NCBI RefSeq assembly: GCF_000426345.1
Contig: NZ_AUFE01000006.1
Span: 124,001-188,000 of the forward strand
DNA from: Cupriavidus phytohabitans
Lineage (GTDB): Bacteria > Pseudomonadota > Gammaproteobacteria > Burkholderiales > Burkholderiaceae
Direction: 5' to 3'
DNA length: 64,000 nucleotides
Within the stretch, counting starts at the first letter, position 1. Each line of letters starts with the position of its first letter. Positions 37,235 through 48,436 of the stretch are shown here, in pieces. A program made the translations under genes and the position numbers. Under the pieces are notes generated by a model. That model made no database searches. It was given only the letters and a program-made list of their open reading frames with translations, and was not told the DNA's origin.

Positions 37235-37240
37235 ATTATA
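37235..37240 (-). promoter_or_regulatory. -10 element (TATAAT) upstream of the iron ABC ATPase
   Basis: A consensus TATAAT on the minus strand in the 177-bp region shared with the divergent permease gene. No clear -35 is seen at 16-18 bp. Confidence 0.4.
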
Positions 37241-37351
37241 GGGATGTGGGGCCGCGCCGCGGGCCATCTCGTGCGCGGCATTGCTAGAATGCGGCAGCCC
37301 GCGCCGCGCCGGCACCACATTGCCCGGGCGCGCTTCCATCGAATCCACCGC

Positions 37352-38995
37352 ATGCTCCTGCCCAGCCGCCGCCGCTTCCACCCCCTGACCCTGGCCACGC
37401 TCGTGATGGCGCTGCTGATCGCCGTGCCGGTGCTGGTGGTCGCCTCTGCCGTGCTGCTGCCCGCTGGCGAGACCTGGCGCCACCTGATCGACACGGTGCT
37501 GGCAGAGTACGTCTTCAACACCATCTGGCTGCTGCTGGGCGTGGCCGCGGGCGTGCTGCTGCTCGGCGTGACCACGGCATGGCTGGTCTCGACTTACCGC
37601 TTCCCCGGCCATGCCGTGATGGAATGGGCGCTGGTCCTGCCGATGGCGATGCCGGCCTACGTGATCGCCTACGCCTACACCGATGCGCTGCAGTTCGCCG
37701 GGCCGGTGCAAGGCTGGCTGCGCGAGCTGACCGGCTGGAAGGCGCGCGACTACTGGTTCCCGGACATCCGCTCGATGGGCGGCGCCATCGCATTGTTCTC
37801 GCTGGTGCTGTATCCCTACGTCTACCTGACGGCGCGCGCCGCCTTCCTGCAGCAGACACAGAACACAATCGAAGCCGCGCGCCTGCTCGGCCACGGTACC
37901 TGGAGCCGGCTCTGGCGCGTGGTGTTGCCGCTGGCACGGCCCGGCATCGTCGCCGGCACCGCGCTGGCGATGATGGAGACGCTGGCCGACTTCGGCACCG
38001 TGGCGTACTTTGCCATCCCCACGTTTTCCACCGGCATCTACCGGGCGTGGTTCTCGCTCGGCGACAAGAATGCGGCGGCGCAACTGTCGGCATGCATGTT
38101 GCTGTTCGTCGCGGCGATCCTGCTGATGGAACGCGCCAGCCGCGGCCGTGCGCAGGTCTACGGCAACCAGCGCCGCGCCGCGGCATGGACGCTCGGCGGC
38201 ACGCGCGGCTGGCTCGCGCTGGCGGCCTGCGCCGTGCCGGTGCTGCTGGGCTTCCTGGTGCCCGCGCTGATGCTGTGCCGCATGGCCTTTACCGACGGCG
38301 ACGCCCAGTTCGGCCCGCGCTTTGTCGGGCTGGTGCGCAACAGCTTCCTGCTGGCCAGCGCGACGGCACTGGCGGCGGTGCTGGTGGCGCTGGCGATCGG
38401 CTACGCCGGCCGCGCCGCGAACGGCCGGCGCGGCTGGCTGGTGCGCGGGCTGACGCGGCTTTGCGGCATGGGCTATGCGCTGCCCGGCTCGGTCATCGCC
38501 GTGGGCGTGCTGGTGCCGGTGGCGCGCTTCGACAATGCCTTGTCGGCGTGGCTGCAGCAGCAGTTCGGGCTGTCGGTCGGATTGCTGCTGACCGGCGGCA
38601 TCGCGGCGCTGGTCTATGCGCTGCTGGTGCGTTTCCTGGGCGTGGCGCTGCAGACGGTCAACGCCGGGCTGGGCAAGATCACGCCCAGCATGGACGCCGC
38701 CGCGCGCAGCCTCGGCCACGGCCCCGGCGCCACGCTGCGGCGCGTGCATTTCCCGATGCTGCGCGGCAGCCTGCTGACGGCAGCGCTGATCGTCTTCGTC
38801 GATGTGATGAAGGAACTGCCGGCCACCTTCGTGATGCGGCCATTCAACTTCGATACGCTGGCCGTGCAGGCCTACAACCTCGCCGCCGACGAACGCCTGA
38901 CCGAAGCCGCGACGGCGTCGCTGGTGATCGTCGCCGTCGGCCTGCTGCCGGTAATCTTGCTATCGCGCACGATCCGGCGCGAGGCGCAACGCTGA
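37352..38995 (+). CDS. Iron(III)-type ABC transporter permease, fused double domain
   Basis: This 547-aa inner-membrane permease is of the FbpB type, with two binding-protein-dependent permease domains in tandem (about 60-260 and 335-540), so one chain supplies the whole membrane channel. The EAA-type loops are visible: EAARLLGHGTWSRLWRVVLP in the first and DAAARSLGHGPGATLRRVHFP in the second. The start at 37352 (MLLPSRRRFHP) precedes the first hydrophobic helix. It diverges from its ATPase and is separated from the binding protein gene by the alpha-repeat protein. The likely substrate is ferric iron. Confidence 0.93.
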   Translation: MLLPSRRRFHPLTLATLVMALLIAVPVLVVASAVLLPAGETWRHLIDTVLAEYVFNTIWLLLGVAAGVLLLGVTTAWLVSTYRFPGHAVMEWALVLPMAMPAYVIAYAYTDALQFAGPVQGWLRELTGWKARDYWFPDIRSMGGAIALFSLVLYPYVYLTARAAFLQQTQNTIEAARLLGHGTWSRLWRVVLPLARPGIVAGTALAMMETLADFGTVAYFAIPTFSTGIYRAWFSLGDKNAAAQLSACMLLFVAAILLMERASRGRAQVYGNQRRAAAWTLGGTRGWLALAACAVPVLLGFLVPALMLCRMAFTDGDAQFGPRFVGLVRNSFLLASATALAAVLVALAIGYAGRAANGRRGWLVRGLTRLCGMGYALPGSVIAVGVLVPVARFDNALSAWLQQQFGLSVGLLLTGGIAALVYALLVRFLGVALQTVNAGLGKITPSMDAAARSLGHGPGATLRRVHFPMLRGSLLTAALIVFVDVMKELPATFVMRPFNFDTLAVQAYNLAADERLTEAATASLVIVAVGLLPVILLSRTIRREAQR

Positions 38996-39128
38996 GCCGC
39001 CCGCCAACCCGCTAAAGTCCCGCCCCGCCGCGCCGATAGCGTTTCATGGCCCGGCGCTCGCCCGGGGACAAGAACAGCGGCACGCCGGGCCTTTCGGCGC
39101 CTGCCGCCGGAACGCATGAGGGGGGCGT

Positions 39129-39803
39129 ATGCTGCGATACCACATCCTGTTGTTCAAGCTGAACCGGCTGGTCAACCGCAACACGCTGAGCGGCGTGGAA
39201 GAAATCTCGCTGGCCGGCCAACTGGCCGAGATGATCGAATCCGCCGCTACCGCGGCCCGCATCATCGACGACCTTGCCGACCACGCCAACCCGCAGGTGC
39301 GCCGCATCGCGCTCAACGCGATCCGCCGCGCTCGCCAGTTCACCTCACCCGGCCTGCAGCCCGCGCTGGTACGCCGCATGGCGGATGCCGAAGCGGCAGT
39401 GCGCCATGATGCGGTGTGGATCGTGCAGGAAACGCGCATGGACGGCGCCGAACTGCGCGCGGCACTGCGCCGGCTGGCGGGCAAGGTGCGGTTGCCATGG
39501 GACGCCGAGCGTGCCCGCGCCAATCCCGGCGACACGGCGCTGGCCGCGCAGGTGCGCGCCCGCATGGCGCTGGACAGGCTGCTGGAAAAGAGTGCGGCGG
39601 AGCGCAACCAGGCGCTGGCCGCCATGGCGCTGGGAACGATCGGGGACCAGCCCTATGCGGAAGGCACGGTCGGCCACAAGGGCCTGCTGCGCCGCGCGCT
39701 GATCCGGCGCCAGGCCGGGCGGCGGCTCGACAGCAGCGTCAAGCTGACGTTCCGCAAGGTCGAGCCGGCCGAGGTGAAGGGGAACAAGCGGTTCCTGCCT
39801 TGA
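39129..39803 (+). CDS. HEAT-like alpha-repeat hypothetical protein
   Basis: This 224-aa soluble protein is rich in Ala, Arg and Leu, with successive helix pairs such as DDLADHANPQVRRIALNAI and MADAEAAVRHDAVWIVQET that resemble HEAT-type repeats (about residues 45-120). The C-terminal third is basic. It has no signal peptide. I cannot assign a function. It sits inside an iron importer cluster, between permease (same strand) and binding protein (opposite strand), which may be coincidence. HEAT-like proteins often act as binding scaffolds. Confidence 0.65.
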   Translation: MLRYHILLFKLNRLVNRNTLSGVEEISLAGQLAEMIESAATAARIIDDLADHANPQVRRIALNAIRRARQFTSPGLQPALVRRMADAEAAVRHDAVWIVQETRMDGAELRAALRRLAGKVRLPWDAERARANPGDTALAAQVRARMALDRLLEKSAAERNQALAAMALGTIGDQPYAEGTVGHKGLLRRALIRRQAGRRLDSSVKLTFRKVEPAEVKGNKRFLP

Positions 39804-39869
39804 TGTGGAACCTGATGCGGAACCGGCCGGCCACCCCTCGTGCAGGGACGGCCGGCCCGGCCCGGCGGC

Positions 39870-40907
39870 TTACTTGAAGCCCGCGCGGTCCAGCAGCTTC
39901 TGCGCCTGCGGCTGGTACTTGCCCAGCTCGGCCACGTTGATGCTGTCGGCCTTGAACTCGCCCAGCGCATCGAGCGCCGGATTGCTGACCTTCACGCCCT
40001 GCACCACCGGCCATTCGTTGTTGCCGTCGGCAAAGTAGCGCTGCGCCTCGTCGCTGGCGAGGTACTCCAGGAACTTGACCGCCGCCTCCTTGTTCGGCGC
40101 GTGCTTCAGCATGCCGCCGCCAGAGATGTTCATGTGCACGCCCTGGCTTTTCTGGTTGGGCCACACCACGCCCAGCTTGTCGGCCACGGCCTTGTCTTCC
40201 GGCTTGGTCGACTTCAGCAGGCGCGCGATGTAGTAGGTGTTGGAGATCGCCACGTCGCACTCGCCCGCGGCCACGGCCTTGAGCTGGTCGGTATCGCCGC
40301 CCTTGGGCGCGCGCGCCAGGTTGGCTGCCACGCCGCGCGCCCACTGCTCGGTGCGCGCCTCGCCGTCGTGCGCGATCAGGCTGGACACCAGCGACAGGTT
40401 GTAGACGTGCCCGCTGGAACGCGTGCAAACCTTGCCCTTCCACTTGGGGTCGGCCAGGTCCTCGTAGGTGGCGATGTCGCCAGCCTTGAGCGCGGTCTTG
40501 TTGTACGCGATCACGCGGCCGCGCGCCGAGAAGCCGAACCACTCCCCGTTCGGGTCGCGGTACTTGGCGGGAATGCGCGAATCCAGCACCTTGGACTTGA
40601 CCGGCGCGAACACGCCGGCCTGCTGGGCCCGCCACAGCCGGCCGATATCGACGGTGATGAAGACGTCGGCCGGGCTGTTGGCGCCTTCATTGCGGATGCG
40701 CTCCAGCAGCGGGTCTTCCTGGCCTTCGATGCGGTTGATCTTGATGCCGGTCTGCTTGGTGAAGTTGGCGTACAGCGCCTCGTCCGTCTGGTAGTGGCGG
40801 GCGGTATAGAGGTTCAGCACCTTTTCCTGCGCCGCCGCCGCGAGCGGCAGCGTCAGCAGGGCCAGCGCCGCGACACGCGGCAGCAAGGTTCGGATAGTGG
40901 TCTTCAC
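39870..40907 (-). CDS. Iron(III)-type ABC transporter substrate-binding protein
   Basis: This periplasmic protein (345 aa from the GTG at 40905-40907) resembles FbpA/FutA ferric-binding proteins. The signal peptide ends near LAAAAQEK. VLNLYTARHYQTDEALYANF at the mature N-terminus, the SPADVFITVDIGRL segment, and the C-terminal NNEWPVVQGV region match FutA-like members, including tyrosines that could bind iron. GTG is favoured because the signal peptide begins right after it and GGGGAG precedes it; an ATG at 40997 would add 30 atypical residues. It completes the importer with the ATPase and permease nearby. Confidence 0.92.
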   Translation of the reverse strand: MKTTIRTLLPRVAALALLTLPLAAAAQEKVLNLYTARHYQTDEALYANFTKQTGIKINRIEGQEDPLLERIRNEGANSPADVFITVDIGRLWRAQQAGVFAPVKSKVLDSRIPAKYRDPNGEWFGFSARGRVIAYNKTALKAGDIATYEDLADPKWKGKVCTRSSGHVYNLSLVSSLIAHDGEARTEQWARGVAANLARAPKGGDTDQLKAVAAGECDVAISNTYYIARLLKSTKPEDKAVADKLGVVWPNQKSQGVHMNISGGGMLKHAPNKEAAVKFLEYLASDEAQRYFADGNNEWPVVQGVKVSNPALDALGEFKADSINVAELGKYQPQAQKLLDRAGFK

Positions 40908-41101
40908 GCGGATGGCTCCCCAGCTTGGTTGGGCAGTCGCCAGCATCCGGGACACCCGGGACTGCCCGGTTATTGGATTCCGGACAGCCAAAAACAATAT
41001 TGATTCTTGTTCAGCCGGTCAAATTACATTTTTGTCATGTTGGCGGCCCGTTGAGAGATCAATATTTGCAACTCGATACACCGACGCGCTTTCACATCAC
41101 T

Positions 41102-41434
41102 TCAGCCGCGCCTCACCCACGTAACCTTGCCAGCCTTGATGCCGAGGGTCCGGCGCTGAGGGTTGTAGTCCATGGTGCCCGGGAACTGCTGCCCGTCGCG
41201 TTCGCCCAGCCGCCACGCGCAGCCTTGCAGCAGACCGATGGCCTCGGCCTCGCTCTTGCCTACCAGGGTGTCGTCGGCAACCTTGTCGGCGGCACAGCCG
41301 GCCGGCGTGCCGCGTGCGCCTTGCGGGCCGGGCATCGGTGCCGGCTCGCCGGGTTGCGCCGCGCAACCTGCCAGCAAGGCCGCGCCGGCGGCCAGCCACA
41401 GCAGTCCGCGGGAAGTCGTTCGGATGGCGGTCAT
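41102..41434 (-). CDS. Lipoprotein with I78-type peptidase inhibitor domain
   Basis: This 110-aa secreted lipoprotein has a signal peptide ending in a lipobox (LLAGC, cysteine near residue 23), a Pro/Gly-rich spacer and a C-terminal domain resembling the I78 inhibitor family, shown by LVGKSEAEAIGLL and TMDYNPQRRTLGIKAGKVTWV. AAGGA precedes the ATG at 41434 by 8 bp. I78 proteins inhibit serine peptidases; function here is inferred. It lies between the iron-binding protein and a second lipoprotein gene, on the same strand. Confidence 0.8.
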   Translation of the reverse strand: MTAIRTTSRGLLWLAAGAALLAGCAAQPGEPAPMPGPQGARGTPAGCAADKVADDTLVGKSEAEAIGLLQGCAWRLGERDGQQFPGTMDYNPQRRTLGIKAGKVTWVRRG

Positions 41435-41521
41435 GTCATGTTCCTTTGCATGGATGAGGATGCTTGGACACATGACCGCGAGGGGCGTTCCGGTCGCCAG
41501 AAAGCGCTGAAGCCGGCGAGA

Positions 41522-41971
41522 TCAGCCTTTTGCGCGGTCGGCCAGCGTCTTCATCGCATCGGCCGGCAACGGGCCGTGACACGTCCGTTCACCGCCTGAC
41601 TCGCTGACGACGAGCCAGACCTGCTCGGGCTTGCCCGTGGGATGCAGCAGCCAGGCGGGGCCGCGCGCGTTGCTGCTCGGCGGCAGGTCTTCCAGCACGC
41701 CGGTGTTGGCGGACTGCAGCATGACCGCGCATTCCGATACCGGCACGCGCGTGGATTTCAGGAATGCCGCGTTGCCGAGCACTTCAGGCAACGCCGTGTC
41801 CGGCGCGCGCAGGAAGGATTCGACATCGAACTTGCTGGCACCGCCGCCGGTACTGGTGCAAGCCGCCAGCGCCAGCGCGCCGGCACCGGCCAGGATCGCT
41901 GCACCGTAGCGTCCGCGGGCAGCGACGATGCGAGCGGCCATGGCTGAGTTCGCAATCATGGCGGGCCTCAT
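41522..41971 (-). CDS. Small lipoprotein of unknown function
   Basis: This 149-aa protein has an N-terminal hydrophobic stretch and a lipobox (LALAAC, cysteine near residue 38). The start at 41971 overlaps the lolA stop by 4 bp (ATGA), so it is probably translated together with lolA, whose product carries lipoproteins to the outer membrane. The mature part has no recognised domain. A later ATG (near 41941) would shorten the signal peptide to a more typical length. Predicted cysteines near SECAVML and ERTCHGP might form a disulfide. Confidence 0.7.
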   Translation of the reverse strand: MRPAMIANSAMAARIVAARGRYGAAILAGAGALALAACTSTGGGASKFDVESFLRAPDTALPEVLGNAAFLKSTRVPVSECAVMLQSANTGVLEDLPPSSNARGPAWLLHPTGKPEQVWLVVSESGGERTCHGPLPADAMKTLADRAKG

Positions 41972-42603
41972 TGCTTCATCACATCGGCGCCCTTGGGCAC
42001 CGTGAACCGGAACGCATCGGCCGCCAGCGGCGGGTTCTTCTGCATGTTCGTGAAGGTCAGCAAGGTGGTGTTGCCGAAGGCGTCGCGCAACTCCATGGCT
42101 TCAAGGTTGCCGCCCTTGAAGCCGATGCCGATGCGCTCGAACTGCGTGTCCTTGGCCTTGGGCGTCAGTTCCAGCCATTCCACGCCATCGCGGGTCGGGC
42201 CGTTCTTGATGGCGAAGTTCTTTTCCAGGTCGTTGCTGCCGAACAGGATCGCCGCCGGGCTGGAACCGAGCGCGGCATCGAGCTTGCGCTCGGTGACCTG
42301 GTTCAGGTCCTTGTCATAGATGTACAGGGTCTGGCCATCAGCCTGCAGCAACTGCTCGTAGGGCTTGGTATAGCGCCAGGTGAACTTGCCCGGGCGCGAG
42401 AACACGAAGGTGCCACTGGAGTTGCCGGTCACCTTGACACTGGCGCCCTGGCCCTTGACCTGGCGCTGCGTGAATTCGCCGCGCGCGCTCTTCACACCGG
42501 TGACAAAGCTCTGCAGCTGGTCGGTGGCTGCGGCATGGGCCGGCGCCTGGATGGCAAACATCGCCAGCGCGGCGCAGGCCGACACAAGGATGCGGTTGCG
42601 CAT
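41968..42603 (-). CDS. lolA: Outer membrane lipoprotein carrier protein
   Basis: LolA (211 aa) shuttles lipoproteins through the periplasm from LolCDE to LolB. It has a signal peptide (about 1-25, ending APAHAAA). Family segments include [39 protein letters not shown] (shown in part) and [10 protein letters not shown], with [15 protein letters not shown] in the second half. It lies 188 bp downstream of ftsK on the same strand, the usual ftsK-lolA pair. It is coupled to a small lipoprotein gene downstream. Confidence 0.95.
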   Translation of the reverse strand: MRNRILVSACAALAMFAIQAPAHAAATDQLQSFVTGVKSARGEFTQRQVKGQGASVKVTGNSSGTFVFSRPGKFTWRYTKPYEQLLQADGQTLYIYDKDLNQVTERKLDAALGSSPAAILFGSNDLEKNFAIKNGPTRDGVEWLELTPKAKDTQFERIGIGFKGGNLEAMELRDAFGNTTLLTFTNMQKNPPLAADAFRFTVPKGADVMKQ

Positions 42604-42791
42604 GATTCTGGATCCTGGTTGTTATCGAATGCGTTGCCGTAGTGCGGCACCTGCTCCGGCAGCCGGCCGCACCGTCAACGTGCCTGGTTAGAGCCGGCAG
42701 TTGGTACAGGATTCCGTGCTGCCCGTGCTACACGGGTAACCGGATATTACGCTGGGCCAATCCGCGGCCAGCCGGGATACCCGCCTGCGCT

Positions 42792-45119
42792 TTAATCATC
42801 ATCCCGCGCAGCCGCGCCACCGCCCTGTACCAGGATGTCGCGATTGCCATTACCCGACATCGCCGACACCAGCCCGGCCTTCTCCATATCTTCCAGCAGT
42901 CGCGCGGCGCGGTTGTAGCCGATGCGCAGGTGGCGCTGTACCAGCGAGATCGACGCGCGTCGGTTCTTCAGCACCACTTCCACGGCCTGGTCATACAGCG
43001 GATCGGCCTCGCCGCCGCCACCGCCGATACCGGCGCCGCCGCCAAGGCCATCGCCGCCACCGTCGTCCGTGAGGCCGCCTTCGAGGATGCCTTCGATGTA
43101 GTTGGCGTCCCCGCCTTCCTTCAGCTTCTCCACCACGCGGTGGACTTCATCGTCAGAGACAAAGGCGCCATGCACGCGCACCGGCAGGCCCGTGCCCGGC
43201 GCCAGGTAGAGCATGTCGCCCATGCCCAGCAGCGCTTCGGCGCCCTGCTGGTCGAGGATGGTGCGCGAGTCGATCTTGCTGCTGACCTGGAAGGCGATGC
43301 GGGTCGGCACGTTGGCCTTGATCAGGCCGGTGATCACGTCCACCGACGGGCGCTGCGTGGCCAGCACCAGGTGCAGGCCGGCGGCGCGCGCCTTCTGCGC
43401 GATGCGGGCGATCAGCTCTTCCACCTTCTTGCCGACCACCATCATCAGGTCGGCCAGCTCGTCGATGACGATGACGATGGTGGGCAGCTTGTCCAACGGC
43501 TCCGGCGCGTCCGGGGTCAGGCTGAACGGGTTCGGGATCTTCTCTTCCCTGGCCGCGGCCTCGTCGATCTTCTTGTTGTAGCCGGCCAGGTTGCGCACGC
43601 CAAGCTTGCTCATCAGCTTGTAGCGCCGCTCCATCTCGCCGACCGCCCAGTTCAGCGCGTTGCCGGCCTGGCGCATGTCGGTCACCACCGGGCACAGCAG
43701 GTGCGGGATGCCCTCGTAGACGCTCATTTCGAGCATCTTGGGATCGATCAGGATCAGGCGGACGTTGTCCGGCTTGGCCTTGTACAGCAGCGACAGGATC
43801 ATCGCGTTGATGCCCACCGACTTGCCCGAGCCCGTGGTGCCCGCGACCATGCAATGCGGCATCTTGGCCAGGTCCGCCACCATCGGCTTGCCGGCGATGT
43901 CCTTGCCCAGCGCCATGGTCAGGCTGGAAGCGCTCTCGTTGTAGATTTGCGAGCCCAGGATCTCCGACAGCCGCACGGTCTGGCGCTTCGGATTGGGCAG
44001 CTCCAGCCCCATGTAGTTCTTGCCGGGAATGGTCTCGACCACGCGGATCGACACCAGCGACAGCGAGCGCGCCAGGTCGCGCGCCAGGTTGACCACCTGG
44101 CTGCCCTTGACGCCGGTGGCCGGCTCGATCTCGTAGCGCGTGATGACCGGCCCCGGGTAGGCCGCCACCACCTTGACCTCGACGCCGAAGTCCTTGAGCT
44201 TCTTCTCGATCAGGCGCGAGGTGAATTCCAGCGTCTCGGCGCTGACCGTCTCCTGGTGCGGCGGGATCGGATCGAGCAGCGACAGCGGCGGCAGGTCCGA
44301 ATCCTGGATGTCGGCGAACAGCGGCTGCTGCTTCTCGCGTTCCACGCGTTCATGCTTGGGCACCGCCTGCGGCCGCACGATCTGCACCGGCGGCGCCTCC
44401 TCGATGCGCACGCGCTGTACCTCGACGGTTTCCTTGCGCTCGACCTTGGCGGCCTCGCCGATGATGCGGTCCTGCTTGCTCTCGCGGCGCGCCTTGAAGC
44501 CCAGGAACATGGTTTCGACGAAACCGCCGATATGCTCGGCTACCGACAGCCACGAGAAGTGGAAAAACAGCGACAGCCCGATCGCGAACAGCAACAGCAG
44601 CAGCAGCGTCGCCCCGGTGAAGCCCAGCGCCACCTGCATCCAGCCGCCCAGCGTGTCGCCCAGCACCCCGCCCGGCGCACGCGGCAGCGCGGCACGCAGC
44701 GGGTACATGCGGATTGCCTCCAGCCCCATGCTGGACAGCAGCGTCAGCACGAAGCCGATCCAGCTTACCGTCACGCCCTGGCGATGGTCCTCGCGCTCGG
44801 GCAGCTCGGCCGTCAGCGTACGCCAGCCGCGCCAGCAGCGCCGCACCAGCAGCACCGCCCACCAATAGGCCGAGAAGCCGAAGATAAAGAACAGCACGTC
44901 GGCTACCCAGGCGCCGACACGGCCGCCCAGGTTATGGATGTCGGCGACCTGGTTGGCATGCGACCAGCCGGGGTCGGTCTTGCTGTAGCTGGCCAGCACG
45001 CACAGGAAGCCCAGCGTGACGGCCAGCAGCAGGAACCAGCGCACCTCGCCCAGCAGTTTGCCGATGCGGGAAGGCAAGGCTGACGGATCGGTGCGGGTGG
45101 TCGTGGTAGCTCGGGCCAT
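42792..45119 (-). CDS. ftsK: DNA translocase FtsK
   Basis: FtsK (775 aa) is a septum-anchored ATPase that pumps chromosome ends apart and activates XerCD at dif. The N-terminus has several transmembrane helices (from about residue 27). A short linker leads to the motor, with Walker [14 protein letters not shown], Walker [15 protein letters not shown], and the [20 protein letters not shown] segment (shown in part). A Gly-rich stretch ([18 protein letters not shown]) connects to the C-terminal gamma winged helix ([20 protein letters not shown]) that reads KOPS sequences. The linker is short compared with E. coli FtsK, as is usual outside enterobacteria. Confidence 0.97.
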   Translation of the reverse strand: MARATTTTRTDPSALPSRIGKLLGEVRWFLLLAVTLGFLCVLASYSKTDPGWSHANQVADIHNLGGRVGAWVADVLFFIFGFSAYWWAVLLVRRCWRGWRTLTAELPEREDHRQGVTVSWIGFVLTLLSSMGLEAIRMYPLRAALPRAPGGVLGDTLGGWMQVALGFTGATLLLLLLFAIGLSLFFHFSWLSVAEHIGGFVETMFLGFKARRESKQDRIIGEAAKVERKETVEVQRVRIEEAPPVQIVRPQAVPKHERVEREKQQPLFADIQDSDLPPLSLLDPIPPHQETVSAETLEFTSRLIEKKLKDFGVEVKVVAAYPGPVITRYEIEPATGVKGSQVVNLARDLARSLSLVSIRVVETIPGKNYMGLELPNPKRQTVRLSEILGSQIYNESASSLTMALGKDIAGKPMVADLAKMPHCMVAGTTGSGKSVGINAMILSLLYKAKPDNVRLILIDPKMLEMSVYEGIPHLLCPVVTDMRQAGNALNWAVGEMERRYKLMSKLGVRNLAGYNKKIDEAAAREEKIPNPFSLTPDAPEPLDKLPTIVIVIDELADLMMVVGKKVEELIARIAQKARAAGLHLVLATQRPSVDVITGLIKANVPTRIAFQVSSKIDSRTILDQQGAEALLGMGDMLYLAPGTGLPVRVHGAFVSDDEVHRVVEKLKEGGDANYIEGILEGGLTDDGGGDGLGGGAGIGGGGGEADPLYDQAVEVVLKNRRASISLVQRHLRIGYNRAARLLEDMEKAGLVSAMSGNGNRDILVQGGGAAARDDD

Positions 45120-45288
45120 GCCTGGATAGGACTCTTTAAGGTGATTCCGGATGCGTTTGGCGCCGCCGTCGGACTATGTCAGCGCTGACTGACGAGGTGA
45201 CTGACGGGCATCGTGGCGGCCATTTTAACGTGGGCGACGACTATCGCACCCATTGGAATTTGCAACAGTGGGCAAATGCCGCTCCTCT

Positions 45289-45294
45289 TATAAT
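45289..45294 (+). promoter_or_regulatory. trxB: -10 element (TATAAT) of trxB
   Basis: A consensus TATAAT lies 57 bp before the trxB ATG. TTGCAA occurs upstream but 23 bp away, too far for a normal spacer, so the -35 is unassigned. Confidence 0.45.
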
Positions 45295-45341
45295 GTCGCT
45301 TTCGAGCAATGCCGGTGGGCATCATGCCGCACCGGCCATAG

Positions 45342-46316
<975 letters not shown>

Positions 46317-46393
46317 GCGCAAGCCCTCCTGGACCGGCCTGCCGTGGCCGGTTCATCTCCACTCGCCCTCCCCGGCTGCCCTGCCCCAGTCGA

Positions 46394-46399
46394 TATAAT
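46394..46399 (+). promoter_or_regulatory. -10 element (TATAAT) of the Smr gene
   Basis: TATAAT lies 26 bp before the ATG at 46425, implying a short leader that contains CGGAG. No good -35 was found. Confidence 0.4.
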
Positions 46400-46424
46400 T
46401 CCGGCGAGCCCCCGGAGATTATTC

Positions 46425-47099
46425 ATGACGCAAGGCGCCCGCAAACCCGACCGCCCGACCCAACGCTTCGGCCTGAACGACCTGTCCCGCCTGCGCGACA
46501 ACCTCAAGGCCGATGCCGAGCGGCGCGAAGCCGAGCGCCTGGCCGCCGAGCAGGCGGCGCAGCGTGCCCGCGAAGAGGCCGACGTGTTCCGTGCCAGCGT
46601 GGGCCAGGTCAGCCAGCTGCGCGACCGCAACCGCGCCCACCACCCCGCCAGCAAGCCCGCGCCCGTCCCGGTGCAATCGCAGCGCAACGACCAGGCGGTA
46701 TTGCAAGCCTCGCTGTCCGATGACTTCGATGTCGAAAGCCTGCTGGAGACCGACGAGACCCTGTCGTTCCGCCGCCCCGGCATCGGCATGGACGTAATCC
46801 GCAAGCTGCGGCGCGGCGAATGGGTGCCCCAGGACAAGGTTGACCTGCACGGCCTGCGCAGCGACGAGGCGCGCGAGGCGCTGGCCGAATTCCTGCGCCG
46901 CTCGGTGCGCAACGGCGTGCGCTGCGTGCGCGTGATCCACGGCAAGGGCCTGGGCTCGCCCGACAAGCTGCCGGTGCTCAAGGGCAAGGTGCGCAGCTGG
47001 CTGGTGCAGAAGGAGGAAGTGCTCGCCTTCGTGCAGGCGCGCGAGGCCGAAGGCGGCGCCGGCGCGCTGATGGTGCTGCTGCGCCAGCCGAAGCCCTGA
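46425..47099 (+). CDS. Smr-domain protein (MutS2-type endonuclease domain)
   Basis: This 224-aa protein has a charged, coiled-coil-like N-terminal half (about residues 15-60, rich in Arg, Glu and Ala) and a C-terminal Smr domain: the DLHGLRSDEAREAL motif near 139-152 and HGKGLGSPDKLPVLKGKVRSWL (shown in part). Smr domains bind or nick branched DNA or act in ribosome rescue; which applies is not known here. The start at 46425 has a suitable ribosome site and a TATAAT upstream. It lies between trxB and the TRIC-type gene on the same strand. Confidence 0.9.
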   Translation: MTQGARKPDRPTQRFGLNDLSRLRDNLKADAERREAERLAAEQAAQRAREEADVFRASVGQVSQLRDRNRAHHPASKPAPVPVQSQRNDQAVLQASLSDDFDVESLLETDETLSFRRPGIGMDVIRKLRRGEWVPQDKVDLHGLRSDEAREALAEFLRRSVRNGVRCVRVIHGKGLGSPDKLPVLKGKVRSWLVQKEEVLAFVQAREAEGGAGALMVLLRQPKP

Positions 47100-47125
47100 C
47101 GCACCGGGCCTGAACCGCGCCGCGG

Positions 47126-47767
47126 ATGCATCTCCCGCTCGAATTGCTGATGGGGCGGCTGCCCCTGATCCTCCATATCATGGAGGTCATCGGCGTGCTC
47201 GCCTTCGCGGTGTCGGGCGTGGTCGATGCGCGCAAGCAGCGGCTCGACGTGGTCGGCACCTTCGTGGTCGCCTTCGCCACGGCCTTCGGCGGCGGCACGC
47301 TGCGCGACGTGCTGCTGGACCGGCGCCCGTTCTACTGGGTCGACCATGAAGGCTACGTGCTGCTGATCTTCGCGATGTCGTTCGGCGCGTCGTTCGTGCT
47401 GCGCGTGGTCAGCCGCGTGGCCTCGGACCGGGCCATGATCGTCGCCGACGCGATCGGGCTCGGGCTGTTCTCGGTCACCGGCGCCTCGCTGGCGCTGGTG
47501 GCGCAGATGACGCCGACCGTGGCGGTGATGATGGGCATCATCTCGTCGGTGTTCGGCGGCGTGGTGCGCGACGTGCTGTGCAATGAAGTGCCAATGATCC
47601 TGCGCGACCGCTCGCCCTACGCGACCTGCTCCTTTGTCGGCTGCTGGATCTACATCGGCCTGACCTGGCTGGAGGTGCAGCAGGAGGCGGCGCTGATGAC
47701 CGGCGCGCTGGCGATCATCGCGATGCGGCTGGTGTCGGTGCGCTACGGCTGGAAGCTGCCGAGCTGA
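47126..47767 (+). CDS. Trimeric intracellular cation channel (TRIC/YicG-type) protein
   Basis: This 213-aa inner-membrane protein has seven predicted hydrophobic segments in two repeats of the UPF0126/TRIC family. Each carries the pair of glycine-rich helix starts typical of the family: AVSGVVDARKQRLDVVG and TAFGGGTLRDVLLDRRPFYW in the first repeat, SVTGASLAL and GGVVRDVLCNEVPMILR in the second. Family members conduct K+ in structural work on prokaryotic TRICs. It starts 26 bp after the Smr gene and is probably cotranscribed; a bidirectional terminator follows. Confidence 0.93.
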   Translation: MHLPLELLMGRLPLILHIMEVIGVLAFAVSGVVDARKQRLDVVGTFVVAFATAFGGGTLRDVLLDRRPFYWVDHEGYVLLIFAMSFGASFVLRVVSRVASDRAMIVADAIGLGLFSVTGASLALVAQMTPTVAVMMGIISSVFGGVVRDVLCNEVPMILRDRSPYATCSFVGCWIYIGLTWLEVQQEAALMTGALAIIAMRLVSVRYGWKLPS

Positions 47768-47802
47768 GCCTGCATCGCCGCAGGACAAATCCAGAAACAA
47801 AA

Positions 47803-47826
47803 AACGCCGCCCGGTTGGGCGGCGTT
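47803..47826. terminator. Bidirectional terminator between the channel and PII genes
   Basis: AACGCCGCCC / GGGCGGCGTT with a GGTT loop, preceded by an A-rich tract. It serves the minus-strand PII gene best and may also end the channel gene. Confidence 0.85.
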
Positions 47827-47847
47827 CCTGCATTGACAGGCGGCGGC

Positions 47848-48210
<363 letters not shown>

Positions 48211-48361
48211 TCACGCGCCTGGCGGCGCACCGCCGCGGGCGCGGCGCTCTCCGGCTGGCATTTTAACAGCCATTGGCGCCATGCATTCCCCGCAATCCCG
48301 CGCCCGGCGCGGCCGGAACGTTCGACAACCCGCATCGCAGGGCGGCGCGATGCCGTTCGAG

Positions 48362-48424
48362 CCTGTGGACAACCCTGTGGACAGCCCCCGGGAAATCCTG
48401 TGCAGAGCCTGTGCAAACCCTGTG
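48362..48424. repeat. Phased CCTGTG repeat array upstream of the PII gene
   Basis: CCTGTG begins at 48362, 48374, 48397, 48408 and 48419. Steps are 12, 23, 11 and 11 bp, close to whole helical turns. The first copies read TGTGGACA (close to the DnaA box TGTGGATAA), the last three TGTGCA. It lies between the AraC-type gene's stop and the PII start. Confidence 0.7.
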
Positions 48425-48436
48425 CACATCACCCGG

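Noticed and set aside
40908-41101. Fur box upstream of the iron-binding protein gene
   Set aside because: The region is AT-rich around 40990-41060 and has AACAA...TTGTT symmetry, but does not match a Fur operator well enough to report.
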